A stretch of 64,000 bases of DNA from Clostridiales bacterium (GTDB taxonomy: Bacteria; Bacillota; DSM-16504; Desulfitibacterales; JAICDB01). This document shows positions 27,486-37,255 of the stretch, piece by piece (positions within the stretch are counted from its first letter, which is position 1; the number at the start of each line of letters is the position of its first letter). Position numbers and translations under genes: made by a program. The notes under the pieces were generated by a model that searched no databases, was not told the DNA's origin, and saw nothing but the letters and a program-made list of their open reading frames with translations. The stretch is taken from assembly GCA_020063565.1 (NCBI GenBank), contig JAICDB010000009.1, positions 129,393 to 193,392 on the forward strand, given 5' to 3'.

Positions 27486-28616
27486 ATGTTTAAAAATCGT
27501 AGTTTTACAGTTTGTATTTTTTTAATCATTATTACTTTAATATTAATTCCCGGATGCGGTAAAAAAGACCCTGTTCAAAGTAATGTTGAGCAGAAAATTT
27601 CAGTCAAAGTTGCAGATGTTGGTAAGCAGAATATAGTCTACAAAACAAAAATTACAGGTAATGTTAAAGCTGAAAAGGATGTTAGTATTATTCCAAAAGT
27701 TGGAGGGAGGGTAGAGGAAGTAAATATAGAAGTGGGTCAAAGGGTTGAAAAAGGAGATACGCTAATAGTACTTGAAAGGGATGAAATTGCCGCCGCTTTA
27801 AAGCAGGCTGAGGCAGCTCTGGCATCTTCTAAAGCTCTAAGAGTTCAGAACGAATCTACATATAACAATGCAAAAATTGACTATGAAAGAATGAAAAAAT
27901 TATATTCAGAAGGCGCAATATCCAAACAGCTGTTAGATCAGGCCAGACTTCAACTTGATGTATCAAATCCTGACTCGATAGAAGCTCAGGTAAAACAGGC
28001 GGAGGCAGCGCTGGAACAGGCTAAATATAATCTTGCTAATACGATAATCACTTCTCCGATATCGGGTATTGTAACTTCTGTTGATCTTGAAGAAGGAGAA
28101 ATGGCTTCGCCCGGAATTGCAGTTGCTCGGGTAGTAAATATGGATAAGGTATACATAGAATCTTCAGTTACAGAAAATCAGGTGAATCATCTTGAAGTAG
28201 GACAGAAGGTAGACGTAATAATTGGAGCAATATCGACAGAGCCGTTAGTAGGGACAGTATATTCAGTAAGCCCTGCAGCAGATGAAAGTAAATCATATCC
28301 GGTAAAAGTTGAATTGGAAAACTCTGGATATACTATAAAACCAGGAATGTTTGCAGAAGTTGAAATCATATTAGCTGAAAAAAATAATGTGATTTCAGTT
28401 CCTCTTGGTGTAATAGTTGAGAGAAACGGCGAAGAAGGAGTTTTTGTCGTGGAAGGCAATAATGCAGTTTTCAAGAAGATAGTTAGAGGTCTTGATGACG
28501 GTGAAAATGTAGAGGTACTTTCGGGTTTGAAAGAGGGGGAAAAGCTTGTAGTAATGGGACACCATTCCCTGACAAATAATACCCCGGTAAAAGTTATAGG
28601 GCGGGGTGAAAAGTAA
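27486..28616 (+). CDS. RND efflux periplasmic-adaptor-type (HlyD/MFP) lipoprotein
   Basis: Membrane fusion protein of an RND pump. The 376-residue product has a lipoprotein signal with lipobox LIPGC (about residue 24). The biotinyl/lipoyl-like halves are KAEKDVSIIPKVGGRVEEVN and ITSPISGIVTSVDLEEGEMA, with a helical hairpin between them (KQAEAALASSKALR...ARLQLDV) and beta-barrel and membrane-proximal domains after (SVTENQVNHLEVGQKVDVII, GENVEVLSGLKEGEKLVVMG). Its stop codon overlaps the next start by one base (TAATG). It is the first gene of the operon behind the TetR operator. Confidence 0.93.
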   Translation: MFKNRSFTVCIFLIIITLILIPGCGKKDPVQSNVEQKISVKVADVGKQNIVYKTKITGNVKAEKDVSIIPKVGGRVEEVNIEVGQRVEKGDTLIVLERDEIAAALKQAEAALASSKALRVQNESTYNNAKIDYERMKKLYSEGAISKQLLDQARLQLDVSNPDSIEAQVKQAEAALEQAKYNLANTIITSPISGIVTSVDLEEGEMASPGIAVARVVNMDKVYIESSVTENQVNHLEVGQKVDVIIGAISTEPLVGTVYSVSPAADESKSYPVKVELENSGYTIKPGMFAEVEIILAEKNNVISVPLGVIVERNGEEGVFVVEGNNAVFKKIVRGLDDGENVEVLSGLKEGEKLVVMGHHSLTNNTPVKVIGRGEK

Positions 28617-31600
28617 TGAATATTTCTCGTTTTGCTGCTAAAAGGCCTGTAACTATTTTAATGGTGATATTTATTGTATTACTCCTGGGTATGGTTTCTT
28701 TGAAAAGCATTGGTATAGATTTGTTTCCGGAAATGAACCTTCCGGTAGCTGTTGTCATAACATCTTATGAAGGTTGCGGACCTGAAGAAATGGAAACGCA
28801 GGTCACCAAACCTATTGAAGAAGCAATAGCCTCGGTCGATAACATCGAAAATATAACTTCGGAAACCAGGGAAGGCCTGTCAATGGTTGTAGCCGAGTTC
28901 TCATGGGGAACTGACATGGACTTTGCTACCCTTAAAATGAGAGAAAACATAGCCATGTGGAGAAGTGTATTACCTGACGACATACAAGATCCACTGGTAT
29001 ATCAATTTGATCCATCCATGATGCCTATACTTATAATGACATTCAGCGGGCCTCAGGGGCAGGAAGAATTGAAAGATTATGCTGAGGACATTATAAAACC
29101 CAGGCTTGAACGAATTGAAGGGGTTGCGTCAGTACATGTTTCAGGCGGAAGAGATAGGGAAATAAAAGTCAACCTGAACATGACAAAGTTAGATGGATAC
29201 GGAATAACAGCGGATACAGTTGCCAGTGCTTTAGCAGGGCAAAACCTGAATAGTCCTGTGGGAACAATTGATCAAGCCGGTTATGAATATCTTTTGAGAA
29301 CTATGGGTGAGTTTCAGAGTGTAGAAGACATAAAAAACATACTTATTCCACTTCCTAAAGGAGGGAGCATTAGATTAAAAGAGATAGCAACGGTTGCAGA
29401 CGATTATGCTGATATAACTCAGTATAATTATATGAATGGTCAACCTACTATTGCAATAACTGTTCAGAAACAATCAGGAGCAAATACTGTTAAGGTAGCA
29501 AGTGAGGTTTTGGGGGAAGTGGAAAAACTTCAGAAAGTATTACCCAAAAACTCGGAAATTGTTCCGATAATGGACCAATCAAAATTTATTAAGAGATCGA
29601 TTAATAATGTGACAAGAAACGCGGTGATTGGTGCTGTTCTAGCAATATTAATTATCTATTTCTTCTTGAGAAATCTTTCAAGTACGTTCATTATTGGTAC
29701 GGCTATACCGATTTCAGTTGTAGCAACATTCATTTTAGTATACTTTGGGGGATTGACTTTAAACCTGATGAGTCTTGGAGGTCTGGCGCTGGGAGTTGGG
29801 ATGCTGGTTGACAATGCAATAGTAGTATTGGAGAACATTTACCGTCACAGACAGCATGGTAAAGACAAATTTAATTCGTCAGTAGATGGCGCTTCAGAAG
29901 TGGCAAACGCTATTACGGCTTCAACACTAACAACTCTGGCAGTATTTTTACCTATTGTATATGTAGAGGGCTTAGCTTCTCAACTGTTCAGGGAACTTGC
30001 AATGACAGTTGCGTTTTCGCTCTTGGCCTCTTTAGCGGTTTCACTGACATTGATTCCGATGTTATCTTCAAAATTTATGAGAACAGTAAATGGTAACAAC
30101 GGAAATGCAAATAAAACCGGTGTAAAAAAGAATCTCCTAAGAAAGTTTAAAGGAATCCAGGAAGGACTGGTTCATACTTATATAAAAATACTCAGTTGGA
30201 CATTACGTCACCGCATAAAAACAGTTGCACTGGCTTTAGTCTGCTTCGCAGGCTCCTTAATGCTCATTCCATTTATAGGTGCCGAATTTATTCCTGATAT
30301 GGATCAGGGAGAATTTCAAATAACAGTAGAACTTCCTAAAGGTACGGCGCTTGAGGAAACTAAAACTATGATCCAGAAGCTTGAGAGCTATATTACTGAG
30401 TTCGATGAAGTTGAATACCTTTATATTGTAGCAGGAGGTACTTCTCAGGATTTACAGATGGATACCGAAGGCCAGTCGCACACGGGAGAAATATTTGTAA
30501 GTTTATGTGATGCCAAAGATAGAAACATCACAACAGAAGAAATGGTAGAGCATCTGCGCCAGCAGTTCAAGGACATTCCGGGAGTTAAAACTGAAATAGA
30601 TATCAGCAATGGATTCTCAATGGCGGGAAGCAGCTCACCTGTTAGTATAAAGATAAAAGGCGACGACTTAGATGTACTGAAAGATTTAGGAAGTAATATA
30701 TCTTCTATAGTTAAGTCAGTAAAAGGAACAAGAGAAGTTTCCTTCAGTCTTGAAGAAGGCAGGCCGGAGATGCGTATGGTAATAGACAGAGATAAGGCTT
30801 CTTCATACGGTCTTACATCTGCACAGATAGCATCAGCAGTTAGAGCAGCAATAACAGGTCAAGTGGCTACTCTTTATCGAGCAGATGGTGATGAAATAAA
30901 TATTAGAATAGAAGCAATGGAAAGATACAAGGATAATTTTGAAAATGTCAGGACATTAAAAATTACAAGCCCACTTGGAATAAAAGTTCCTTTGTCTCAA
31001 CTTGTAGATTTTCAGATAGTAAAAGGGCCTACTAAAATTACTAGAGACAATCAAGAAAGAACAGCAACGGTTACTGCCGATATAGCCGGCAGGGATTTAG
31101 GCAGTGTTATTCAGGATATAACAAATAAAATGAGAGATGTAGCCGTACCGGATGGTTATAGTATAGAGTTTGGAGGAGAACAGAAGGATATGCAGGAAGC
31201 ATTCAGCGATCTTTCTCTTGCGCTTCTGCTGGCTATAGCTCTTGTATATATGATAATGGCCGCACAGTTCGAATCGCTCATACATCCATTTATAATCATG
31301 TTTTCAATGCCGTTTGCTTTAGTTGGAGCAGTTTTGGGACTGATTATTACAGGAAGAACATTTAACGTTCCTGCATTTATCGGGCTGATTATGCTGGCGG
31401 GTATTGTGGTGAACAATGCTATTGTTATGGTTGACTACATCAATCAGCTGCGTAAAAGCGGCAAAGGTAGGGAAGAAGCAATCGTTGAAGCTGGTTCTAT
31501 AAGGCTGAGGCCGATTTTCATGACTGCAATGACTACGATCCTTGCCATGCTCCCTATTGCAGTTGGAATTGGAGAGGGGGCAGAATCACAGGCTCCACTT

Positions 31601-31744
31601 GCTACAGTTGTAGTTGGAGGTTTAACGGTTAGTACGTTGTTAACTCTTGTAATAGTTCCTGTTGCATATACACTTACAGATGACGCGAAAAACTTGTTTG
31701 CAAGAAAATTAAATAGAAGGAGAAAATCAAGTATTGAAATATAA
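28616..31744 (+). CDS. RND-family multidrug efflux permease (HAE1/AcrB-like)
   Basis: Twelve-helix inner-membrane pump that moves amphiphilic compounds by proton exchange. The 1042-residue product has the AcrB layout: N-terminal helix (FAAKRPVTILMVIFIVLLLG), two large extracytoplasmic loops and repeated membrane bundles. The TM4 proton-relay motif reads GVGMLVDNAIVVLENIYRHR, with one Asp followed by Asn where AcrB has Asp-Asp; other RND pumps share this form. FNVPAFIGLIMLAGIVVNNA and RLRPIFMTAMTTILAMLP are also family signatures. It is translationally coupled to the upstream adaptor gene. Confidence 0.96.
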   Translation: MNISRFAAKRPVTILMVIFIVLLLGMVSLKSIGIDLFPEMNLPVAVVITSYEGCGPEEMETQVTKPIEEAIASVDNIENITSETREGLSMVVAEFSWGTDMDFATLKMRENIAMWRSVLPDDIQDPLVYQFDPSMMPILIMTFSGPQGQEELKDYAEDIIKPRLERIEGVASVHVSGGRDREIKVNLNMTKLDGYGITADTVASALAGQNLNSPVGTIDQAGYEYLLRTMGEFQSVEDIKNILIPLPKGGSIRLKEIATVADDYADITQYNYMNGQPTIAITVQKQSGANTVKVASEVLGEVEKLQKVLPKNSEIVPIMDQSKFIKRSINNVTRNAVIGAVLAILIIYFFLRNLSSTFIIGTAIPISVVATFILVYFGGLTLNLMSLGGLALGVGMLVDNAIVVLENIYRHRQHGKDKFNSSVDGASEVANAITASTLTTLAVFLPIVYVEGLASQLFRELAMTVAFSLLASLAVSLTLIPMLSSKFMRTVNGNNGNANKTGVKKNLLRKFKGIQEGLVHTYIKILSWTLRHRIKTVALALVCFAGSLMLIPFIGAEFIPDMDQGEFQITVELPKGTALEETKTMIQKLESYITEFDEVEYLYIVAGGTSQDLQMDTEGQSHTGEIFVSLCDAKDRNITTEEMVEHLRQQFKDIPGVKTEIDISNGFSMAGSSSPVSIKIKGDDLDVLKDLGSNISSIVKSVKGTREVSFSLEEGRPEMRMVIDRDKASSYGLTSAQIASAVRAAITGQVATLYRADGDEINIRIEAMERYKDNFENVRTLKITSPLGIKVPLSQLVDFQIVKGPTKITRDNQERTATVTADIAGRDLGSVIQDITNKMRDVAVPDGYSIEFGGEQKDMQEAFSDLSLALLLAIALVYMIMAAQFESLIHPFIIMFSMPFALVGAVLGLIITGRTFNVPAFIGLIMLAGIVVNNAIVMVDYINQLRKSGKGREEAIVEAGSIRLRPIFMTAMTTILAMLPIAVGIGEGAESQAPLATVVVGGLTVSTLLTLVIVPVAYTLTDDAKNLFARKLNRRRKSSIEI

Positions 31745-31795
31745 AAAAATTAAGTAAAAAATGAGTTATAAAAATATGAGGAAGGAGTATGAAAA

Positions 31796-32941
31796 GTGAA
31801 AAGAAAATCAATTCTGCTGGTTTTTATATTGGGATTAGGGATTTTAACAGGAGCGGCATGGCAGCCTGAGAAAGCTGAGGCTGACTCAGATGTGATGAAT
31901 TTTACTCTCGATGAAGCTATAGAGTACGGCCTGAAAAACAGTCCTGAAATTAAGAAATTAGAAATTGATGAAAAAATTGCAGAAGTGAATTTGAAAAGCG
32001 CAAAATCCGGTGCAAGTAAGAGTAAGGATGCAAGAGATAAATACAGTACTGGTACCAGTTGGGAAACTTTGCAAGTTGAAATGGTAAACCCTGTTCTGCA
32101 GGAAGCAAACTATAAAATACAGGAAAAAAGTCTTCGGCATATGAGGGATGCATTAAAACTCCAAATTGAAAAAAAATACTATGATGTAATCTATGCTAAA
32201 AAATCACTTGAAAACTCTCAGGAATCACTGGACAGAGCAAACGAAGAGCTAAGACTTGCTGAAGTGAAATATGAAGTTGGGAATATTGCAAAAATAGGAG
32301 TAAAACAGGCTGAAGCGCAGGCTGCATCAAAGCAAGCCAGCTATATTGCTGCAAAAAATAAATACCAAAATGAAATAATGGCTTTTAATAAATTGTTAGG
32401 CTTGCCGCTGGATGCTAAGATAAATCTAATAAGTGGCTTGGAGTTAAAAGGAGAGGATATAAATCTTGAAGCAGCTATAAGTGAAGCCATTGAGAAAGAT
32501 ATTTCTGTTTTTAGCAAGAGGGAAATGCTGAAAGTTGCAGAAGTTTCTTTAGAAGCTGCAAAAAAAATATATTCGCCAAAGGTAAATACTTACAAGCAAA
32601 TGTTATACGAACTGGAAAAAAGCAAAATTGATTTACAGGAACAGGAAAAAGAATTAAAAATGACCATTAAAGAAACTTACCTATCATTAAAAGCTCTGGA
32701 AGGACAGTATGAAGCGCTAGAAAAAGCGGTAGATGCTGCGAGTGAGGGTTACAGACTGACAAAAATCAGCTATGAAGTGGGCATAGCAACGCAGGTAGAA
32801 TTAATGCAGAGAGCAGAGGAACTGCATCAAGCTGAAACAAACCTTTTGAATGTGTTATATAATTACAATGTACTCAAAGCCCAGTTCCAAAACAGGATAT
32901 TTCTAACAAGCCCTGGCGGTACAGGTGGTCAAAATGGCTAA
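31796..32941 (+). CDS. TolC-family (OEP) protein without visible beta-barrel strands
   Basis: Third partner of the RND operon. The 381-residue product has a signal peptide (KRKSILLVFILGLGILTGAA) and the two OEP repeats: FTLDEAIEYGLKNSPEIKKL, the coiled-coil hairpin ENSQESLDRANEELRLAEVK, and the second repeat ending GYRLTKISYEVGIATQVELM. The segments where TolC has its membrane strands are very short here (for example AAKKIYSPKVNTYKQMLYEL), so the barrel appears to be missing. The GTG at 31796 has GAAGGAG 8 bases upstream; an ATG at 31789 is in another frame. It overlaps the TetR gene by 8 bases. Confidence 0.85.
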   Translation: MKRKSILLVFILGLGILTGAAWQPEKAEADSDVMNFTLDEAIEYGLKNSPEIKKLEIDEKIAEVNLKSAKSGASKSKDARDKYSTGTSWETLQVEMVNPVLQEANYKIQEKSLRHMRDALKLQIEKKYYDVIYAKKSLENSQESLDRANEELRLAEVKYEVGNIAKIGVKQAEAQAASKQASYIAAKNKYQNEIMAFNKLLGLPLDAKINLISGLELKGEDINLEAAISEAIEKDISVFSKREMLKVAEVSLEAAKKIYSPKVNTYKQMLYELEKSKIDLQEQEKELKMTIKETYLSLKALEGQYEALEKAVDAASEGYRLTKISYEVGIATQVELMQRAEELHQAETNLLNVLYNYNVLKAQFQNRIFLTSPGGTGGQNG

Positions 32942-33551
32942 AGAATTTCAACAGCACGATAAAAAAATATTAATACTTCGAGCAGCTGTTAAAGTTTTTT
33001 CAAAAAAAGGCTTTCACCTGGCAAAAATAGAAGAGATAGCTGAAGAGGCCGGGGTAGGTAAAGGAACTATATATGAATATTTTAACAGCAAAAAAAACCT
33101 TTTTGAAGAAATGTTTATCAGGATAAATGAGCTTTATTTTAAAAATATAAATGAGTTTTTAGATAGTGACAAGGAAGTTAAAGAAAAAATATTTCTTTTC
33201 ATTTATACACATTTAAAATTCATTAGCGAACACAAGGATATGGCTAAAATTATGATGAATGAACATCACCTTTTTAGCGAAAAGATAATGCAGAAGACTA
33301 TAAAACAACGTCAAAAATTAATTAAGAATATTGAAGAAGTGGTATCTCAGGGAGTAGCGACCGGTGAGATTGCTGTTCCTGAACCATGGCTTATTGCTCA
33401 AATTATTGGGGGCATCACTATGAACATCTCCTCAAATATAATATTTGAAGAAATCGATAAAGAATTAACTGAAATAGCCCAAAAAGCTACTGATATATTA
33501 TGGATCGGTATTTCAGCAAAAAAAGATTACCAGACTTGGGAACAAGAATAA
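32934..33551 (+). CDS. TetR/AcrR-family transcriptional regulator
   Basis: Likely repressor of the RND efflux operon in which it is the last gene. The 205-residue product has an N-terminal TetR helix-turn-helix: ILRAAVKVFSKKGFHLAKIE, then EIAEEAGVGKGTIYEYFNSK. The C-terminal half is a ligand-binding helical domain. ATG at 32934 is used because AGGTGG (32922-32927) is 6 bases upstream. The palindrome at 27438-27453 is the probable operator. Confidence 0.93.
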   Translation: MAKEFQQHDKKILILRAAVKVFSKKGFHLAKIEEIAEEAGVGKGTIYEYFNSKKNLFEEMFIRINELYFKNINEFLDSDKEVKEKIFLFIYTHLKFISEHKDMAKIMMNEHHLFSEKIMQKTIKQRQKLIKNIEEVVSQGVATGEIAVPEPWLIAQIIGGITMNISSNIIFEEIDKELTEIAQKATDILWIGISAKKDYQTWEQE

Positions 33552-33601
33552 ATTACAAGCGTCTATGTAATAGCGGGAAGTTATTTAAGAAAGGGATGGC
33601 T

Positions 33602-36600
33602 ATGAAAAAAATTATAATAATTATTATAAGTGTCTTGAGTACTATATGCATTTTCTCTACAACTTCATATGCATATAGAGATGTTGAAAGCCACTGGGCA
33701 AATAAAGAAATAGCCATTCTTTCAGCAAAGGAGATTATTGGGGGATACCCCGATGGTACTTTTCGACCGGACAAGTCTATAACGCGAGCCGAATTTACTA
33801 CTCTTCTTCTTGGAGCCATTCACCAGCAAAAGGAAGCGTTATCGTTACAGTCGCTTGAGAGTACCTTTCAGGATGTGCCATTTCACCATTGGGCTAAAGG
33901 GCAAATAGAATTGGCATACGAGCTAGGCCTTGTAAACGGCTATGAAGATAATACTTTTAGACCTGATAACTCCATAACAAGAGCGGAAATTGCAGCAGTA
34001 CTTGTCAGAAGTATGAAAGTAACTTCAGAAACTAGCGGTAATCTACCGTTTGCAGATTATAAAAAGATACCGGATTGGGCTAAATCTGCTGTAAAAGCCG
34101 CCTACAATGAAGGCCTCGTTAAAGGTGATTCTCTTGGTTATTTTCATCCTTTAGAAAAGGCTACCCGCGCTGAAGCAGCGGTTTTAATTACCAGATTATT
34201 AGAGAGAAGTTCGGATAAGTACGATTATTTGGGCAAATTAAAAGGGATTGACATGGAAGGGAAGAGGTTGCGCATTGAAATATACGGCAAGGATATTATT
34301 TTTAATTTTGATAAGCTAAATGCCGTCTACAGTGAAAATAAAAAAATATCCTTGCCTTTTCTAAAAAAGCAACTTCCCCTTGACGTTTATTTTATTTTAA
34401 ATGATAAAGGGAAAATAACCTATCTGGAAGTTGCCCGGCGGGATAATGGAAACTCTCAGCTGGAGATTATTAGTGACTTTGAGTCTAGCAACTTTTTTGA
34501 TACTAGCAGTAGCAGCCTAAATAATGAAGAAGCAATTTTTACGCGAAACTTTGAAAATGCCGATAAAAGAATTGAGAAAAATGCAAATGAGGATGCAGCA
34601 GAAAGTCTTTCAATAACGTTGAAAGAGATAAATGCAGATAAATTTAAACAGGCTGTGGAAGTATTCGGAAGAGAGCAGCTTATAGCTATTATTGACACTG
34701 GAGTTGATCCCGGCCATCCTGATTTGCAAAAAGGACCAGGTGGAGAAAAAAAAATTGTCAGGTGGGTTGATTTCACTTCAGAAGGTTTAGTGAAAACTTC
34801 AAACACTATCAGAAAAAGAAACTACCTTACACTTGGCGAAGAAACATTCAAAATAGGAGATATCCCGACTGCCACGGGTTACTATAAATATGGCTTTTTA
34901 AAAGAAAGCCGGTTTTTAAGGGATTTAAATTTTAACGGCGATATAACGGATAACTACCTGGTTCTTTTAACTGCAATTGACAGTAAAAATTATAATACAG
35001 TATATGTTGATACTGATGGTGATGGCAATCTGACAGATGAAGATGCAGTGGAAATTTATAATGAAAGCTATCAGATAATAAATTTTGGCAGCGGAAATAA
35101 TGGTAGAATATACAACTTTGTAATTTCTAATATTGCTGAAGATGGTAGTTCTGTGCAATTCAGTACTGACTTTAACGGGCACGGAACACACGTGGCCGGA
35201 ATTATTGGGGCAAATGGAGGCATCAAAGGTATTGCACCTGCTGCAGAGATAATGGTTGTCAAGGCGCTTGATGCTAACGGTGAAGCTGAATGGAAAAATA
35301 TTCACGATGCAATACGGTATGCTGCAGAAAACGGCGCAGATGTAATAAATCTCAGTTTAGGATACTATGATGACAAAACTGCAGGAAATAACTCGCTTAC
35401 TGATTTAATAAGTCGTCTGACAATGGAGTATGGTGTTGTTTTTACAGTGGCTACGGGTAACAAGGGTCCCGGTATAGCTTCCGTTGCTACCCCCGGAAAT
35501 GCATTGGATGCTATTTCTGTGGGGGCTTTCATTTCACCTGATATGTGGAAACATGATTATGGTTGGAATGTAGAAAATGATTCGCTGTGGTATTTTAGTT
35601 CTTTGGGACCCAGAAAAGACGGTTTAAGCATACCAACTATTGTAGCTCCGGGAAGTGTGGTTTCTACAACTGCGCTCTGGACAGGTGAAAAATATTGTCT
35701 GGCTGAAGGGACAAGTGTTGCAACTCCTTATGTTGCCGGAGGTGTAGCGTTATTAAAAGAAAGCATGGAGAAGATTGGCAGAGAAGTAACTCCTCAGGAA
35801 ATAAAGAGAGCAATAGTAATGGGTGCAAAAAACCTGCCTGGTTTTCAGCCTTTTGAAGTGGGCGCAGGAGTTCTGAATCTTTTGGAGGCCTGGCACCAAC
35901 TTTTGGTTGTAAGTGATTTACCTAGATTTAGAATAGATACCTATGATATGTATTTTGGTACGGGACATGGAATATATGCAAGGGAGTACATACCCGGAAA
36001 AATGTTTTTTGAAGTGGTTAATGAAGGAAATGCTGAACAGCTAGTAATGTGGAGGACAATTAATGACATGGCAATTCCAAGCATTGATAAAACAAGAATT
36101 GCTCCTGGTAATAAAAGGACTATTGCTATTGAGTACAACATTCCAGAAGAACCGGGAATATACTCAACTTTTTTAATAGGCGATGTTCCCGACAGTTATG
36201 GTAATGACGTACTAGGATTATCGACTGTTATTGTTCCCTATGTTTTTTCTGCTGAAAATGATTATACAGTCAAGATTACCGATACCATTCCTGCAGCACA
36301 GATTAAAAGGTATTTTTTTAAGGTGCCGCCGGATACAGAAGAATTTAAAGTTAAAATGAAGGTAATAGAGGAAGGAATTAAAGATTTCAAAGGCCGGGCA
36401 AGGTTTCATTTGATTAATCCTGATGGGCAGGAAATTATTATATCTGACTATGCTGGAGTTGCACCCGAGGGGGCATTTAAAAAGGGTGAAGTACAGACAG
36501 TTATAAAGAATCCTGAAAAGGGAACATGGGAAGTTGTTCTCTACAGTTCAGCAAGCCTCAGTGATTACAACTTGGAACAAAGTGATTTGGAACTAAGCTG

Positions 36601-36841
36601 TAGTATTAAAAAAGAAAAAAAAGAAAAAAACCCTAAACGCCCTTTCAGTTGGCTGATAGGTTATGTTCCAACTGGAGAAAATGAAAGTATTCTAAAAAGT
36701 GTTACGCTCCATATACATGACGAAAACAGCAAACGACCTGTTGATGGGGTAATAAAAATAAACGGCAGGTACTACCAAATAAAAAATGGGATTGTAACAT
36801 TTAAGATAAAGCAAGGAGAAGAAATAATAATTGGTAGATGA
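33602..36841 (+). CDS. SLH-anchored S8 (subtilisin-like) serine protease
   Basis: Cell-surface protease of 1079 residues. A signal peptide (KKIIIIIISVLSTICIFSTT) is followed by three SLH repeats (YRDVESHWANKEIAILSAKE, FQDVPFHHWAKGQIELAYEL, FADYKKIPDWAKSAVKAAYN; about residues 20-205). The protease domain has a complete triad: Asp365 (AIIDTGVDPGHPDL), His527 (NGHGTHVAGIIG) and Ser705 (EGTSVATPYVAGG), with the oxyanion Asn in VATGNKG. The Asp-His spacing of 162 residues is unusually long; the insert contains an EF-hand-like loop DTDGDGNLTDED (470-481). About 330 C-terminal residues are beta-rich. ATG at 33602 fits the AAAGGG upstream. Confidence 0.92.
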   Translation: MKKIIIIIISVLSTICIFSTTSYAYRDVESHWANKEIAILSAKEIIGGYPDGTFRPDKSITRAEFTTLLLGAIHQQKEALSLQSLESTFQDVPFHHWAKGQIELAYELGLVNGYEDNTFRPDNSITRAEIAAVLVRSMKVTSETSGNLPFADYKKIPDWAKSAVKAAYNEGLVKGDSLGYFHPLEKATRAEAAVLITRLLERSSDKYDYLGKLKGIDMEGKRLRIEIYGKDIIFNFDKLNAVYSENKKISLPFLKKQLPLDVYFILNDKGKITYLEVARRDNGNSQLEIISDFESSNFFDTSSSSLNNEEAIFTRNFENADKRIEKNANEDAAESLSITLKEINADKFKQAVEVFGREQLIAIIDTGVDPGHPDLQKGPGGEKKIVRWVDFTSEGLVKTSNTIRKRNYLTLGEETFKIGDIPTATGYYKYGFLKESRFLRDLNFNGDITDNYLVLLTAIDSKNYNTVYVDTDGDGNLTDEDAVEIYNESYQIINFGSGNNGRIYNFVISNIAEDGSSVQFSTDFNGHGTHVAGIIGANGGIKGIAPAAEIMVVKALDANGEAEWKNIHDAIRYAAENGADVINLSLGYYDDKTAGNNSLTDLISRLTMEYGVVFTVATGNKGPGIASVATPGNALDAISVGAFISPDMWKHDYGWNVENDSLWYFSSLGPRKDGLSIPTIVAPGSVVSTTALWTGEKYCLAEGTSVATPYVAGGVALLKESMEKIGREVTPQEIKRAIVMGAKNLPGFQPFEVGAGVLNLLEAWHQLLVVSDLPRFRIDTYDMYFGTGHGIYAREYIPGKMFFEVVNEGNAEQLVMWRTINDMAIPSIDKTRIAPGNKRTIAIEYNIPEEPGIYSTFLIGDVPDSYGNDVLGLSTVIVPYVFSAENDYTVKITDTIPAAQIKRYFFKVPPDTEEFKVKMKVIEEGIKDFKGRARFHLINPDGQEIIISDYAGVAPEGAFKKGEVQTVIKNPEKGTWEVVLYSSASLSDYNLEQSDLELSCSIKKEKKEKNPKRPFSWLIGYVPTGENESILKSVTLHIHDENSKRPVDGVIKINGRYYQIKNGIVTFKIKQGEEIIIGR

Positions 36842-36860
36842 ATACAAGCCGTAGGTTCGA

Positions 36861-36883
36861 GTGCCAGGCACTTAAGTTATTAA
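36861..36883. repeat. REP-like repeat, copy 1
   Basis: GTGCCAGGCACTTAAGTTAT. The core GTGCC-A-GGCAC is a perfect palindrome. Similar copies occur at 37036, 37458, 38606, 38881, 39862 and 40625. Confidence 0.8.
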
Positions 36884-36933
36884 GTTATTGTTGAATATAG
36901 AATTTCCAGTTATAATGATACAGGGTGGTAATT

Positions 36934-37050
36934 TTGGGTAGAAAGCCGAGGGTGGAATACAGCGGAGGAATATATCATGTAATTCAAAGGGGTAATAACC
37001 GGGAGTATATTTTTGAAGAAAAAAGAGGAGTAACGGTGCCAGGAACTTAA
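36934..37050 (+). pseudogene. Remnant of a REP-associated tyrosine transposase (RAYT, Y1 family)
   Basis: From a TTG with GGGTGG upstream the frame reads GRKPRVEYSGGIYHVIQRGN and then NREYIFEEKRG, the conserved N-terminus of IS200-like RAYT transposases (ending in the usual QRGNNRE motif). After 31 codons it runs straight into REP copy 2 and stops, so the catalytic His-x-His and Tyr parts are lost. A second, shorter copy is at 38679-38747. Confidence 0.8.
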
Positions 37051-37058
37051 GTTATTCA
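37036..37058. repeat. REP-like repeat, copy 2 (GGAAC variant)
   Basis: GTGCCAGGAACTTAAGTTAT, one base different from copy 1. It provides the stop codon of the RAYT remnant. Confidence 0.75.
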
Positions 37059-37255
37059 AAGGGAAAAATTCTGGTCACTAAATTTTTTTATAATAGAATG
37101 CTGTAAGTTATGTGTGAGTCATGGGGGCAGCAGACTGAGGAGGCAAATGGGTCGGATCTTGCTTGTTTAAAAGAAAGTTTGGTGCAATTCTTTTGATTAT
37201 TTTTAATTGTTGTATGGTATAATATTGACAAAAATACATTAGGTGGTGTAGGTAA

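Larger units (their letters stand above)
36842..37255 (+). other. Accessory gap with REP copies and a transposase remnant
   Basis: This 414-base gap holds two REP-like repeats, a 38-codon remnant of a Y1 (RAYT) transposase with its promoter-like sequence (TTGTTG-17-TATAAT), and then AT-rich sequence with a TATAAT at about 37218 ahead of the next gene. No intact gene is seen. Confidence 0.65.
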
